64,000 nucleotides of DNA from Burkholderia pyrrocinia (GCF_022809715.1 NZ_CP094459.1:992001-1056000), one strand, 5' to 3'; counted from the stretch's first letter, positions 35,273 to 44,791 are shown. Numbers and translations are program-made. The notes: a model not told the origin generated them from the sequence alone.

Positions 35273-36919
35273 ATGGCTGACACACTGCCCGATATCCCGC
35301 CCGTGCTGATCGTCGGCGCGGGGCCGACCGGCCTTGCCGCGGCGATGAGCCTCGCGCGGGCCCGCGTGCCGGTGCGCATCATCGACCGCCTCGCCGCGCC
35401 CGCGCCGTATTCGCGCGCGATCGGCATCCAGGCGCGCACGCTCGAACTGCTGGAGCAGCATCGCGCGGTCGAGCCGTTTCTCGCGCTCGGCCATCGCGCG
35501 CATGCGGCCGCGCTGCATGCCGACGGCCGCGTGATCGCGCGGCTCGATTTCGATCCACTGCAAACGCGCTACCCGTATCTGCTGTTTCTCGACCAGAGCA
35601 TTACCGAGCGGCTGCTCGCCGAGCACCTGGCCGGGTTCGGCGTGACGGTCGAGCGCGGCGCGACGCTGACCGCGTGCGATGCAGGCGGCACGTCGCTCGA
35701 CGTGACGATCCGCTGCGCCGACGGCCGCGACGAATCGTTCGCGCCGTCGTACCTGATCGCTGCCGACGGTGCGCACAGCACGGTCAGGCATCTGCTCGGC
35801 CTGGGTTTCGCCGGGCAGGCGTTCGAACAGACTTTCCTGCTCGCCGATTTCGCGGCGATACCCGACTGGCCGGACGAAGAGATCCACCTGTTCACGACGC
35901 CCGAAGGCATGGCGGGCCTGTTTCCGATGGGCGGTGGCCGTTACCGGCTCGTTGCCGACCGGCCGCCCGGCAGCGATGCGTCGCCCGATGCGCCGCCCCC
36001 GTCGCTCGCGGAATGCGAGGCGATTCTGCGCGCACGCGTTGGCGCGTCGATCTCGCCGAGCGATCTCGCGTGGTCGTCCTATTTCCACCTGCATAGCCGG
36101 ATGATCGACCGACTGCGTCACGGCCGCGTATTCTTCGCGGGCGACGCCGCGCACGTCCACAGCCCGGCCGGTGCGCAGGGCATGAACACCGGCATCCAGG
36201 AAGCGTTCAATCTGGGCTGGAAGCTTGCGCGCGTGCTCGGTGCGGGCACGCCAGAACGGCTGCTCGACACGTATCACGCCGAGCGTCATCCGATCGAGCG
36301 CGACGTGTTGCGGCAGACCGGTTTCATTACGCAGATCGTCGAGGCGGATCGCGGCGCGATGAAGCTGCTGCGCGATCATGTCGTGCCGCTGCTGGTGTCG
36401 TTCGGGCCGATGCGCGACGCGGTGCGGCGCACGGTCAGCGAGCTCGGCGTGCAGTACCGGAAGAGTCCGCTCACGCTGGAGCGTGTGCTCGACGGCGGCC
36501 CGCGTGCGGGCGAGCGGGCGCCCGACGCATTCGTGCACGTGCTCGACGGCCCGCTCGGTCAGGCGCCCGGAACGGCGCGGCTATACGATCTGCACGATCC
36601 GGCGAGCTTCACGCTGCTGCTGCTCGAAGAGCCGGTGAATGCAGACACCGGCGCTGCGCCGCCGATGGCGGCCGATGCGCAGGCGCTCGTGCAGGGGCTC
36701 GAACGGATCATGCCGGGCGCCGTGCGCGTGTGGCGGGTCACCGATATCGAAGGCGACGGTGCCGCCGGGCTGGCACAGGAGTACGGCCGCTCGCGGCCGT
36801 CGTTCTACCTGCTGCGGCCCGACGGGTATGTCGCCGCGCGCGGGCGCACGGCGACCGATGCGAACGGGTTGCTGCGCCATTGCGAAAACTGGTTCGCGGG
36901 CATGTCGGTGCCCGGGTAG
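35273..36919 (+). CDS. FAD-dependent monooxygenase (PheA/TfdB type)
   Basis: This is a 548-residue flavoprotein. GAGPTGLAAAMSLARA near residue 15 is the dinucleotide motif, DGAHSTVRHLLG is the DG motif, and GRVFFAGDAAHVHSPAGAQGMNTGIQEAFNLGWKLA is the GD motif that binds the ribitol of FAD. The C-terminal ~150 residues form the thioredoxin-like domain (YLLRPDGYVAARG). Members hydroxylate phenols or other aromatics with NAD(P)H. No ring-cleavage genes are nearby, so the substrate is unknown. Start behind GAGGTTCTC. Confidence 0.92.
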   Translation: MADTLPDIPPVLIVGAGPTGLAAAMSLARARVPVRIIDRLAAPAPYSRAIGIQARTLELLEQHRAVEPFLALGHRAHAAALHADGRVIARLDFDPLQTRYPYLLFLDQSITERLLAEHLAGFGVTVERGATLTACDAGGTSLDVTIRCADGRDESFAPSYLIAADGAHSTVRHLLGLGFAGQAFEQTFLLADFAAIPDWPDEEIHLFTTPEGMAGLFPMGGGRYRLVADRPPGSDASPDAPPPSLAECEAILRARVGASISPSDLAWSSYFHLHSRMIDRLRHGRVFFAGDAAHVHSPAGAQGMNTGIQEAFNLGWKLARVLGAGTPERLLDTYHAERHPIERDVLRQTGFITQIVEADRGAMKLLRDHVVPLLVSFGPMRDAVRRTVSELGVQYRKSPLTLERVLDGGPRAGERAPDAFVHVLDGPLGQAPGTARLYDLHDPASFTLLLLEEPVNADTGAAPPMAADAQALVQGLERIMPGAVRVWRVTDIEGDGAAGLAQEYGRSRPSFYLLRPDGYVAARGRTATDANGLLRHCENWFAGMSVPG

Positions 36920-36927
36920 CGGTGCGT

Positions 36928-37179
36928 TCAGGCGGTCGCGGGAGCAGGAACGAGCGACGCGCGGTGCGTGGCGATCGCATCGCGCACGATCGGTGCCGCG
37001 CGTTGCGCGCCTTCGCCCGACGGATCGTCGAGCGCGGCGAGCAATGCGCGGCGCATCCGCGGCTCCCAGAAGCGCCGGATATGCTCGGCGATACCGGTCA
37101 GCGCTTCGTCGCGATCGGGCATCGATTCGAAGAATGCGCCGATCTGGTTGGCCATGTCGATCAGGTGGTCGTTGTCCAT
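36928..37179 (-). CDS. fdsD: NAD-dependent formate dehydrogenase delta subunit
   Basis: This is an 83-residue protein starting MDNDHLIDMANQIGAFFESMP, with the family RRFWEPRMRRALLAAL. It is the small subunit found with cytosolic NAD-linked molybdenum formate dehydrogenases and is needed for a stable complex. Its start is 7 nt after the fdsA stop, so it is the last gene of the fds operon. fdsC, which often lies between fdsA and fdsD, is absent here. Confidence 0.93.
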   Translation of the reverse strand: MDNDHLIDMANQIGAFFESMPDRDEALTGIAEHIRRFWEPRMRRALLAALDDPSGEGAQRAAPIVRDAIATHRASLVPAPATA

Positions 37180-37186
37180 CGCAGCC

Positions 37187-40138
37187 TCACTTGCCTGTCG
37201 TCACGGTGTCGGGCGTGCTCGCGCGGCGCTCGAGCAGGTCGATCTGCTCCGCGTTGAAGCGCGCGTATGCGCGCTGCCATTCGGACGGCTGCGCAACCGG
37301 CAGCACCTGCACGGCCGTCACCTTGTATTCAGGGCAGTTCGTCGCCCAGTCGGAGCTTTCCGTCGTGATCACGTTCGCGCCCGATTCGGGGAAGTGGAAC
37401 GTCGTGTACACGACGCCCGGCTGCATGCGCTCCGTCACGAGCGCGCGCAGCACCGTCTGCCCGGCACGCGATTCGATGCCGACCCAGTCGCCGGTCCGGA
37501 TGCCGCGATCCTGCGCGTCGTGCGGATGGATCTCGAGGCGATCCTCTTCATGCCACCGGACGTTTTCGGTGCGGCGCGTCTGCGCGCCGACGTTGTATTG
37601 CGACAGGATGCGGCCCGTCGTCAGGATCAGCGGATAGCGCTGCGTGACCTTTTCCGGCGTCGGAATGAACTTGGTGATCACGAACCGGCCCTTGCCGCGC
37701 ACGAACTCGTCTATGTGCATCGTCGGCGTGCCTTCCGGTGCGTGCTCGTTGCACGGCCACTGGATGCTGCCGAGCGCGTCGAGCTTCTCGTACGACACGC
37801 CGGAGAAGGTCGGCGTGAGCCGCGCGATCTCGTCCATGATTTCCGACGGATGCGTGTAGTGCATGTCGTAGCCGAGCGCCTGCGACAGCAGCAGCGTCAC
37901 TTCCCAGTCAGCGTAGCCCGCGAGCGGCGGCATCACCTTGCGCACGCGCGAGATGCGGCGCTCCGCGTTCGTGAACGTGCCGTCCTTCTCGAGGAACGTC
38001 GAGCCCGGCAGCAGCACGTGCGCATATTTCGCGGTCTCGTTCAGGAAGATGTCCTGTACGACGATGCACTCCATCGCCGACAGCGCGGCCGACACGTGCT
38101 GCGTGTTCGGGTCCGACTGGACGATGTCCTCGCCCTGGCAGTAGAGCCCCTTGAAACTGCCGTCGAGCGCCGCGTCGAACATGTTCGGGATGCGCAGCCC
38201 CGGTTCCGGCTGCAGCTTGGCCGACCACGCCTGTTCGAACTGCGCGCGCACGATCTCGTCACTGATGTGCCGGTAGCCGGGCAGTTCGTGCGGGAACGAG
38301 CCCATGTCGCACGAACCCTGCACGTTGTTCTGGCCGCGCAGCGGATTGACGCCGACGCCTTCGCGGCCGATGTTGCCGGTCGCCATCGCGAGATTCGCGA
38401 TGCCCATCACCGTCGTCGAGCCCTGCGCGTGTTCGGTCACGCCCAGCCCGTAATAGATCGCGGCATTGCCGCCCGTTGCGTACAGGCGCGCGGCGGCGCG
38501 TACCAGCTCGGCCGGCACGCCCGTCACGTCGGCGGTGGCCTCGGGCGAATTGTCGGCGCGCGACACGAAGTCGCGCCATTGCTCGAACGCGCGCGTCTCG
38601 CAGCGCTCGGCGACGAACGCGTCGGCAACGAGCCCTTCGGTGACGATCACGTGCGCGAGCGCGTTGACGATCGCGACGTTGGTGCCGGGGCGCAGTTGCA
38701 GATGATGCGTGGCCTTCACGTGCGGGCCGTCGACGACATCGATGCGGCGCGGGTCGATCACGATCAGCTTCGCGCCTTCGCGAACGCGCCGCTTCAGCCG
38801 CGAGCCGAACACCGGGTGCCCGTCGGTCGGGTTCGCACCCATCACGACGATCACGTCGGCCTGGTCGACCGATGCGAACGTCTGCGTGCCGGCCGATTCG
38901 CCGAGCGTCGTCTTGAGGCCATAACCGGTCGGCGAATGGCACACGCGCGCGCAGGTGTCGACGTTGTTGTTGCCGAACGCGGCACGCACGAGCTTCTGCA
39001 CGAGGTAGGTTTCCTCGTTCGTGCAGCGCGACGACGTGATGCCGCCGATCGAATCGCGGCCGTACTTCTGCTGCAGCTTGCGGAATTGCGTCGCCGCGTA
39101 GGTGAGTGCTTCGTCCCAGCTCACTTCGCGCCACGGGTCGGTGATCTTCTCGCGGATCATCGGCTTCGTGATGCGGTCCTTGTGCGTCGCGTAGCCCCAC
39201 GCGAAGCGTCCCTTCACGCACGCGTGCCCCTCGTTCGCGAGGCCGTTCTTGTTCGGCGTCATGCGCACGACCTGCGTGCCCTTCATCTCGGCCTTGAACG
39301 AGCAGCCGACGCCGCAGTACGCGCAGGTCGTGACGACCGAGTGTTCGGCCTGCCCGAGCTGCACGACGGATTTTTCCTGCAGCGTGGCCGTCGGGCATGC
39401 GGCGACGCAGGCGCCGCACGACACGCATTCCGACGCCATGAACGATTCGCTTTCGCCTGCGGCGACGCGCGATTCGAAGCCGCGCGCGGCGATCGTCAGC
39501 GCGAACGTGCCCTGGGTTTCCTCGCACGCGCGCACGCAGCGGTTGCAGACGATGCACTTCGACGGGTCGTACGTGAAGTACGGGTTCGATTCGTCCTTGC
39601 GGTCGTTGAGGTGATTCGCGCCATCGAAGCCGTAGCGCACTTCGCGCAGCCCGACGACACCCGCCATGTCCTGCAGCTCGCAGTTGCCGTTGGCGGGGCA
39701 GGTGAGGCAGTCGAGCGGATGGTCGGAGATGTACAGCTCCATCACGTTGCGGCGCAGCGACTGCAGCCGGTCCGACTGCGTGCGCACCTTCATGCCCGCT
39801 TCGGCCGGCGTCGTGCACGACGCCGGATAACCGCGCCGGCCTTCGATCTCGACGAGGCACAGCCGGCACGAGCCGAACGGCTCGAGCGAGTCGGTCGCGC
39901 AGAGCTTCGGGACGTTGACGCCGGCTTCGATCGCCGCGCGCATCACCGACGTGCCGGCAGGTACCGTCACCGGCTGGCCGTCGATTTCGAGCGTGACGTC
40001 GGTATCGGCATGCCGTTGCGGCGTGCCGTAGTCGGTATCGTCGAACGGGTCGCGGGCGCGTGCCTGTGCGGCGCTCTTGCACGCGCATTGGCCCGAGCCG
40101 CAGCCGCCTTGGCGGACGTTGTTCGTGTCGAGGGACAT
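37187..40138 (-). CDS. fdsA: NAD-dependent formate dehydrogenase alpha subunit (molybdenum)
   Basis: The catalytic subunit oxidises formate to CO2. The 983-residue protein begins with a NuoG-like [2Fe-2S] domain (CATDSLEPFGSCRLCLVEI, GYPASC), then ferredoxin-type clusters (CIVCNRCVRACEE, CVSCGACVAACP), then the molybdopterin domain with CAYCGVGCSFK and the likely Mo-ligand Cys in VDTCARVCHSPTGYG. The C-terminal molydopterin-dinucleotide binding domain is complete. No Tat or Sec signal, so it is cytosolic. Confidence 0.96.
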   Translation of the reverse strand: MSLDTNNVRQGGCGSGQCACKSAAQARARDPFDDTDYGTPQRHADTDVTLEIDGQPVTVPAGTSVMRAAIEAGVNVPKLCATDSLEPFGSCRLCLVEIEGRRGYPASCTTPAEAGMKVRTQSDRLQSLRRNVMELYISDHPLDCLTCPANGNCELQDMAGVVGLREVRYGFDGANHLNDRKDESNPYFTYDPSKCIVCNRCVRACEETQGTFALTIAARGFESRVAAGESESFMASECVSCGACVAACPTATLQEKSVVQLGQAEHSVVTTCAYCGVGCSFKAEMKGTQVVRMTPNKNGLANEGHACVKGRFAWGYATHKDRITKPMIREKITDPWREVSWDEALTYAATQFRKLQQKYGRDSIGGITSSRCTNEETYLVQKLVRAAFGNNNVDTCARVCHSPTGYGLKTTLGESAGTQTFASVDQADVIVVMGANPTDGHPVFGSRLKRRVREGAKLIVIDPRRIDVVDGPHVKATHHLQLRPGTNVAIVNALAHVIVTEGLVADAFVAERCETRAFEQWRDFVSRADNSPEATADVTGVPAELVRAAARLYATGGNAAIYYGLGVTEHAQGSTTVMGIANLAMATGNIGREGVGVNPLRGQNNVQGSCDMGSFPHELPGYRHISDEIVRAQFEQAWSAKLQPEPGLRIPNMFDAALDGSFKGLYCQGEDIVQSDPNTQHVSAALSAMECIVVQDIFLNETAKYAHVLLPGSTFLEKDGTFTNAERRISRVRKVMPPLAGYADWEVTLLLSQALGYDMHYTHPSEIMDEIARLTPTFSGVSYEKLDALGSIQWPCNEHAPEGTPTMHIDEFVRGKGRFVITKFIPTPEKVTQRYPLILTTGRILSQYNVGAQTRRTENVRWHEEDRLEIHPHDAQDRGIRTGDWVGIESRAGQTVLRALVTERMQPGVVYTTFHFPESGANVITTESSDWATNCPEYKVTAVQVLPVAQPSEWQRAYARFNAEQIDLLERRASTPDTVTTGK

Positions 40139-40155
40139 GCAGGGCTCCTTCTGGG

Positions 40156-41733
40156 TCAGGCCGCAGCCTTGACCGGGCCCGACGCGGCATCCTTGCCGCC
40201 AGCGAGCCCGAAATCTTCGGGGAAATGGTCGAGCGCGGACAGCACCGGGTAGGGCGTCATCCCGCCCATCGCGCACAGCGAACCGGCCAGCATCGTGTCG
40301 CACAGGTCGCGCAGCAGCGTGACCTGCCGCTCCGACGTGTCGCCGTGGCGGATGTGCGCGATCGTCTCGACGCCGCGCGTCGAACCGATCCGGCACGGCG
40401 TGCACTTGCCGCACGATTCGATCGCACAGAACTTCATCGCATATTCGGCAAGCTCGGCGAGGTTCGACGTGTCGTCGTGCAGCACGATGCCGCCGTGGCC
40501 GACCACCGCACCGATCGCCGTGTACGCCTCGTAGTCGAGCGGCACATCCCACTGATGGTCGGGCAGGTAGGTGCCGAGCGGGCCGCCGACCTGTGCGGCG
40601 CGTGCGGGCCGGCCGCTTGCCGTGCCATCGCCGAAGTCGAACAGCAGCTCGCGCAGCGTGACCCCGAACGCGAGTTCGACGAGGCCGCCGTGACGGATGT
40701 TGCCGGCCAGCTGGAACGGCAGCGTGCCGCGCGAGCGGCCCATCCCGTAGTCGCGATAGAACGCGGCGCCGCGCGCGAAGATCACGGGTGCCGTCGCGAG
40801 CGTGATCACGTTGTTGATCACGGTCGGCTGGCCGAACAGGCCGGCGAGCGCGGGCAGCGGCGGCTTCGCGCGCACGACGCCGCGCTTGCCCTCGAGCGAT
40901 TCGAGCAGCGCCGTTTCCTCGCCGCACACGTACGAGCCCGCGCCTTTCGCGACGTGCAGCTCGAATGCATGCGCGGAGCCGAGCACGTGTTCGCCGAGCC
41001 AGCCGGCCTCGCGCGCGCGGACGATCGCGGCTTCGAGCGTCGCGATCGCGTGCGGGTATTCGCTGCGCACGTAGATGTAGCCGACCGTCGCGCCCGTTGC
41101 GATGCCCGCGATGATCATCCCTTCGATCAGGCAGTACGGATCGCATTCCATCATCAGGCGGTCGGAGAACGTGCCCGAATCGCCTTCGTCCGCATTGCAG
41201 ACGATGTACTTCTGCGTGGCGCTCGCGTGCCGGACCGTGCGCCACTTGATGCCGGCCGGGAACGCCGCGCCGCCGCGGCCGCGCAGCCCCGATTCGATCA
41301 GCATTTCGCACGCGGCATCGCCGTCGAGCGCGAGTGCGTTCTTCAGGCCGGCGAGGCCTTCATGCTGCAGGTAGTCGTCGATCGACAGCGGATCGGTCAG
41401 GCCGATGCGCGCGAACGTGAGGCGCTGCTGGCGCGCGAGATAGGGGTGCGCGTCGACGACGCCGACGCCGCTCGGATGCGCACCGCCTTCGAGCCAGTTG
41501 GCATCGAACAGGGCCGGCACGTCGGCGGCCGACAGGTTCGCATAACCGACGCGCCCTGCGGCCGTACCGACTTCGACGAGCGGCTCGAGCCACAGCAGCC
41601 CGCGCGAGCCGTTGCGGACCAGTTCGATCGCGACGCCGCGCCGTTCGGCTTCCGCGACGATCGCGGCGGCGAGCGCGTCGGCGCCGAGGGCCAGCGCGGA
41701 CGAATCGCGGGGGACGTAGATGCGGGTCGTCAT
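40156..41733 (-). CDS. fdsB: NAD-dependent formate dehydrogenase beta subunit (NuoF-like)
   Basis: This is a 525-residue diaphorase subunit that passes electrons to NAD+. The N-terminal thioredoxin-like part precedes the NuoF domain with GLRGRGGAAFPAGIKW (NADH site), ADEGDSGTFSDR (FMN site), ESCGKCTPCRIG (4Fe-4S cluster). Its ATG overlaps the fdsG stop as ATGA (41730-41733), so the two are translationally coupled. fdsA follows 17 nt later. Confidence 0.96.
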   Translation of the reverse strand: MTTRIYVPRDSSALALGADALAAAIVAEAERRGVAIELVRNGSRGLLWLEPLVEVGTAAGRVGYANLSAADVPALFDANWLEGGAHPSGVGVVDAHPYLARQQRLTFARIGLTDPLSIDDYLQHEGLAGLKNALALDGDAACEMLIESGLRGRGGAAFPAGIKWRTVRHASATQKYIVCNADEGDSGTFSDRLMMECDPYCLIEGMIIAGIATGATVGYIYVRSEYPHAIATLEAAIVRAREAGWLGEHVLGSAHAFELHVAKGAGSYVCGEETALLESLEGKRGVVRAKPPLPALAGLFGQPTVINNVITLATAPVIFARGAAFYRDYGMGRSRGTLPFQLAGNIRHGGLVELAFGVTLRELLFDFGDGTASGRPARAAQVGGPLGTYLPDHQWDVPLDYEAYTAIGAVVGHGGIVLHDDTSNLAELAEYAMKFCAIESCGKCTPCRIGSTRGVETIAHIRHGDTSERQVTLLRDLCDTMLAGSLCAMGGMTPYPVLSALDHFPEDFGLAGGKDAASGPVKAAA

Positions 41734-42230
41734 GCGGCCTCCGGCGTGTGGGCGAGAGCATCGGCCAGCAGCGCGTCGAATTTCTCCGGCGTGACCTTCG
41801 CATGCAGCACGCCGTTGACCGTCAGCGACGGCGACTGCGCGCACAGTCCGAGACAGTAGACCGATTCGAGCGCGACGGCGTCCGGCGCGTGCGCATTCGC
41901 GGCATCGCCGTGCGCTGCGTCGAACCGGCAGCCCGTGCGGGCTTCAGCGTGCGCGGCGAGCGTTTCGCAGCCCATGCTGCGGCACGCTTCGGCGCGGCAC
42001 ATCTGGATCGTCACGCGCGCGGGCGGCGCGGTGCGGAAGTGGTGATAGTAGGTCAGTACGCCGTGCACTTCCGCGCGCGACAGATTCAGCGCCCTGGCGA
42101 GCGGCGCGACGCAGCCCGGCGGCACGTAGCCCGCGTCGTCCTGGATCGCATGAAGGATCGCGACCAGCGACCGGCCGGCGCGCGCATGGCGCTCGACGAG
42201 CGCGTCGGGCGCATGGGAATTCGGGGACAT
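41730..42230 (-). CDS. fdsG: NAD-dependent formate dehydrogenase gamma subunit (NuoE-like)
   Basis: This is a 166-residue [2Fe-2S] subunit, first gene of the operon. The cluster cysteines are in CRAEACRSMGC and CLGLC. The N-terminal helical part (SLVAILHAIQDDAGYVPPG) is typical of NuoE-type proteins. A strong GGAGGAG site lies 9 nt before the ATG. The divergent promoter region contains an inverted repeat that could bind the regulator encoded on the other side. Confidence 0.95.
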   Translation of the reverse strand: MSPNSHAPDALVERHARAGRSLVAILHAIQDDAGYVPPGCVAPLARALNLSRAEVHGVLTYYHHFRTAPPARVTIQMCRAEACRSMGCETLAAHAEARTGCRFDAAHGDAANAHAPDAVALESVYCLGLCAQSPSLTVNGVLHAKVTPEKFDALLADALAHTPEAA

Positions 42231-42264
42231 CGGTTATGCTCCTCCAAAGTCTCATATGCGCTCA

Positions 42265-42280
42265 CTATTCATATAGTGTG
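42265..42280. promoter_or_regulatory. Inverted repeat in the fds promoter region
   Basis: CACTAT-TCAT-ATAGTG (perfect 6-bp arms) is embedded in a longer imperfect palindrome (ATGCG...TGCAT, about 42258-42284). It lies 35 nt before the fdsG start, in a position to control the operon. Confidence 0.6.
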
Positions 42281-42361
42281 CATCGCGACTTCGTTCAGAT
42301 TGATTTTCATCAACGATAAGCGGAAGATTTCGCAGTCGCAATAGGAAATCGGAGTACATAA

Positions 42362-43468
42362 TTGGTTCGAATCGAATGCGACGCGTATCTGACCGTACGC
42401 GACACGGAAGGTCGCACGGCCAGCCTGTCGGACGTCGCGCCGTTGCTGGAACTCGTGGCCGACACGGGTAGCATCGCGCAGGCTGCCCAGGCAAAAGGGC
42501 TGTCGTACCGGCACGCGTGGGGCATGCTGCGCGCGCTGGAAGCGTGCATCGGCGCAGAGTTGATCGAAACCGCGCGGGGCAAGGGATCGACGCTGTCGGA
42601 GCTCGGGCAGGCGGTCGTCGACGCGCAGCGCCTCGCGCGCAGCCGGCTCGACGGGAACCTGCGCACGCTGGCGGCCGAGGTGGCCAGCGACCTGAACCGG
42701 CGGCTTGCGCAGCGCGACGGCGCCGTGCGTATCCACGCGTCGCACGGTTACGCGGTCGCGACGCTCGTGTCCGCGCTCGTCGATGCGCAGGCAGCCGTCG
42801 ACATCAAGTATCGCGAGAGCGTCGAGGCCGTGCAGGCGCTCGCGCGCGGCGAATGCGACCTGGCCGGCTTCCATCTGCCGCGCGGCGCGTTTCGCGCTCA
42901 GTGCGCGCAGATCTACCGGCCGTGGCTCGACGACGCGCGCCACGTCCTGATTCACCTGACGCGCCGCCAGCAGGGGCTGTTCGTGCCGCGCGGCAACCCG
43001 AAGCAGGTCTGCGGGCTCGCGGACCTCGCGCGCAACGACATCCGCTTCGTCAACCGGCAGCCGGGGTCGGGTACGCGCATGCTGCTGGATCTCGCGCTGC
43101 GCGCGATCGGCATCGATCCCGAGCGCATCGACGGTTATGCGTCGGCCGAACTCACGCATTCTGCGATCGCCGCGTTCGTCGCGAGCGGGATGGCCGATCT
43201 CGGCTTCGGGGTCGAGCCGGCCGCCCGTCATTTCGGGCTCGATTTCATCCCGGTCGTCGACGAGGACTATTACTTCGCGTGCGAACGCGCGCGGCTCGAC
43301 GCGCGGCCGCTCGACGGCGTGCTGGCGCTGCTGCGCGACGCGCGCTTCGTCGAGCGCGTCGCCCATCTCGACGGCTACGATCCGGCCGCATGCGGGACGC
43401 TGACGAGCATTGCGACGGGGCTGGCCGGCAGTGACGGTACGAGCGCGCCGGACGGCCATTCCCGGTGA
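42362..43468 (+). CDS. ModE-like HTH regulator with PBP-like ligand domain, probable regulator of fds
   Basis: A 368-residue protein. Residues ~15-100 are a ModE/LysR-type winged helix (LLELVADTGSIAQAAQAKGLSYRHAWGML, then the GKGSTLSELG wing). Residues ~115-350 are a periplasmic-binding-like domain (PF12727 type) with GDGAVRIHASHGYAV, VKYRESVEAVQAL and QPGSGTRMLLDLAL. It starts with TTG behind GGAG (9 nt) and is divergent from fdsG. In Cupriavidus the fds operon is controlled by FdsR, a regulator encoded next to it, so this is its likely equivalent; it may sense formate, molybdate or tungstate. Confidence 0.85.
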   Translation: MVRIECDAYLTVRDTEGRTASLSDVAPLLELVADTGSIAQAAQAKGLSYRHAWGMLRALEACIGAELIETARGKGSTLSELGQAVVDAQRLARSRLDGNLRTLAAEVASDLNRRLAQRDGAVRIHASHGYAVATLVSALVDAQAAVDIKYRESVEAVQALARGECDLAGFHLPRGAFRAQCAQIYRPWLDDARHVLIHLTRRQQGLFVPRGNPKQVCGLADLARNDIRFVNRQPGSGTRMLLDLALRAIGIDPERIDGYASAELTHSAIAAFVASGMADLGFGVEPAARHFGLDFIPVVDEDYYFACERARLDARPLDGVLALLRDARFVERVAHLDGYDPAACGTLTSIATGLAGSDGTSAPDGHSR

Positions 43469-43569
43469 CGGGCACGCGGTCGGACTGCGCTGCAGGAGCG
43501 GGAGATTTGCGCTACGCTTGGCGCTTGATCAACGTTCCAACAAGCACGCCGTTCAGGCGTCATCCCGCC

Positions 43570-43839
43570 ATGAAATTTTCCGTTTCCCTCGCCGCGGCAG
43601 CGTTGACCGCGGGGCTTCTGGTCGCTGCTTCGCCGTTCGCGCTTGCGCAGAATTCCCCGGGCGTGCCCGGCGGCATCCTGAGCGAACAGTTTCGCTTGAA
43701 CGAGCATCCGCAGATGCCGTTCGCGGCGTCGGCGCCGTCGCAGAAATACCAGGGCAGCAAGAAATCGGCCTTGCGTCGCAAGGGCGACCTGGGCGACCCG
43801 AACGGCTGCAATCTGAAGTGCCCGATGGATACTCAGTAA
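43570..43839 (+). CDS. Small secreted hypothetical protein
   Basis: An 89-residue protein with a clear signal peptide (MKFSVSLAAAALTAGLLVAA, cleavage after ALA before QNSPG). The mature ~63 residues are polar (GGILSEQFRLNEHPQMPF, KYQGSKKSALRRKGDLGD) and end with two cysteines in NGCNLKCPMDTQ. I do not recognise the family. There is no clear Shine-Dalgarno (GCCATG). It is followed by a terminator-like hairpin. Confidence 0.7.
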   Translation: MKFSVSLAAAALTAGLLVAASPFALAQNSPGVPGGILSEQFRLNEHPQMPFAASAPSQKYQGSKKSALRRKGDLGDPNGCNLKCPMDTQ

Positions 43840-43963
43840 CACCTGGACAGGCGTGTTTGCACCGTCGTCGTGCGGTGTCGAATCGGCAGACGGGTGATGG
43901 GCACACGCATATCGGCTTGACCGTCTGACCGGCGCGACTGCACGAATCCCGTGCAATACCATT

Positions 43964-43999
43964 CGAGCCCCGCGAAGCGTTGTCGCTTCGCGGGGCTCG
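43964..43999 (+). terminator. Hairpin after the secreted hypothetical
   Basis: A perfect 16-bp stem (CGAGCCCCGCGAAGCG with CGCTTCGCGGGGCTCG, TTGT loop) is followed by TGCTTTC; the T-run is weak. Confidence 0.65.
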
Positions 44000-44214
44000 T
44001 GCTTTCAGGCGAGTCGTCATGCGACGCGATGTCGGGCGAAGCAGCGTTCGCGAATCGCCGGCCCGGCGAGTGATCTAGGGTTAACCCGTAAATCAGGAAG
44101 GATGTCTTCCTGAAACCTGCCTTATTCTTAAGCATCCGCCTACATAAACTTCAGTTTGTCGGCGCTGAACAAGGTGTTCACCGCGAAAACAGACAAATCT
44201 GGAGGTAGGTCATC

Positions 44215-44568
44215 ATGAAGTCGCTCGTTCAAGCTGTTGTCGTTGCTGCCGCTCTCGTTGCCCCGGTCGTGTCGTTTGCCCAGTCGGGTTCGACGATCAC
44301 CCGCGCGCAGGTCCGTGCCGAGCTGGTCCAGCTCCAGCAAGCCGGTTACAACTCCGCCCGCGGCGAAGATCCGCACTATCCGGAAGCGGTCCAGGCCGCA
44401 ACGGCCCGTGTTGCGGAACAGCAGCGCAGCGCACTGGCGCAAGCGCAAGGCGCTGACGCCAGCGGGTACGGCGCGCAGGCACAGGGCGCATCGGCATCGG
44501 GTTCGCATGCCATGGGCGTGCGCCCGGCCAGCGCTGAAGAAATGAAGTCGCTGTATCGCGGCAGCTGA
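44215..44568 (+). CDS. DUF4148 family secreted protein
   Basis: A 117-residue protein with a signal peptide (MKSLVQAVVVAAALVAPVVSFAQ) and the DUF4148 core TRAQVRAELVQLQQAGYNSARGEDPHYPEAVQAATARVAEQQ. The C-terminal part is Gly/Ala/Ser-rich. A strong GGAGGT site precedes the ATG. Many paralogues are typical of Burkholderia; function is unknown. It is monocistronic. Confidence 0.93.
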   Translation: MKSLVQAVVVAAALVAPVVSFAQSGSTITRAQVRAELVQLQQAGYNSARGEDPHYPEAVQAATARVAEQQRSALAQAQGADASGYGAQAQGASASGSHAMGVRPASAEEMKSLYRGS

Positions 44569-44791
44569 GTCTTGTATTGCCTGGTGTGCTCGAGCGCAGG
44601 GTGCGGCGGACACGTCGCGCCCTGCGCAGCGGCAACCGGGCTGGCCGCAGCCCGTTGCGACCGACGCTTGCGCGGGCGCGGCGGAATATCCGTCACCTCC
44701 TGTCGCCGGAATACCGGCGGCATTCCGCCCGGCCCGTCCGTGGCTGGGCGCTTTTTCGAAGGAGAGGGGACGCATGCGTTTCGCCGGCAAC

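Noticed and set aside
42231..42361. Attachment site or mobile element at the fds promoter
   Set aside because: The inverted repeat is short and there is no integrase or direct repeat, so an operator is more likely.
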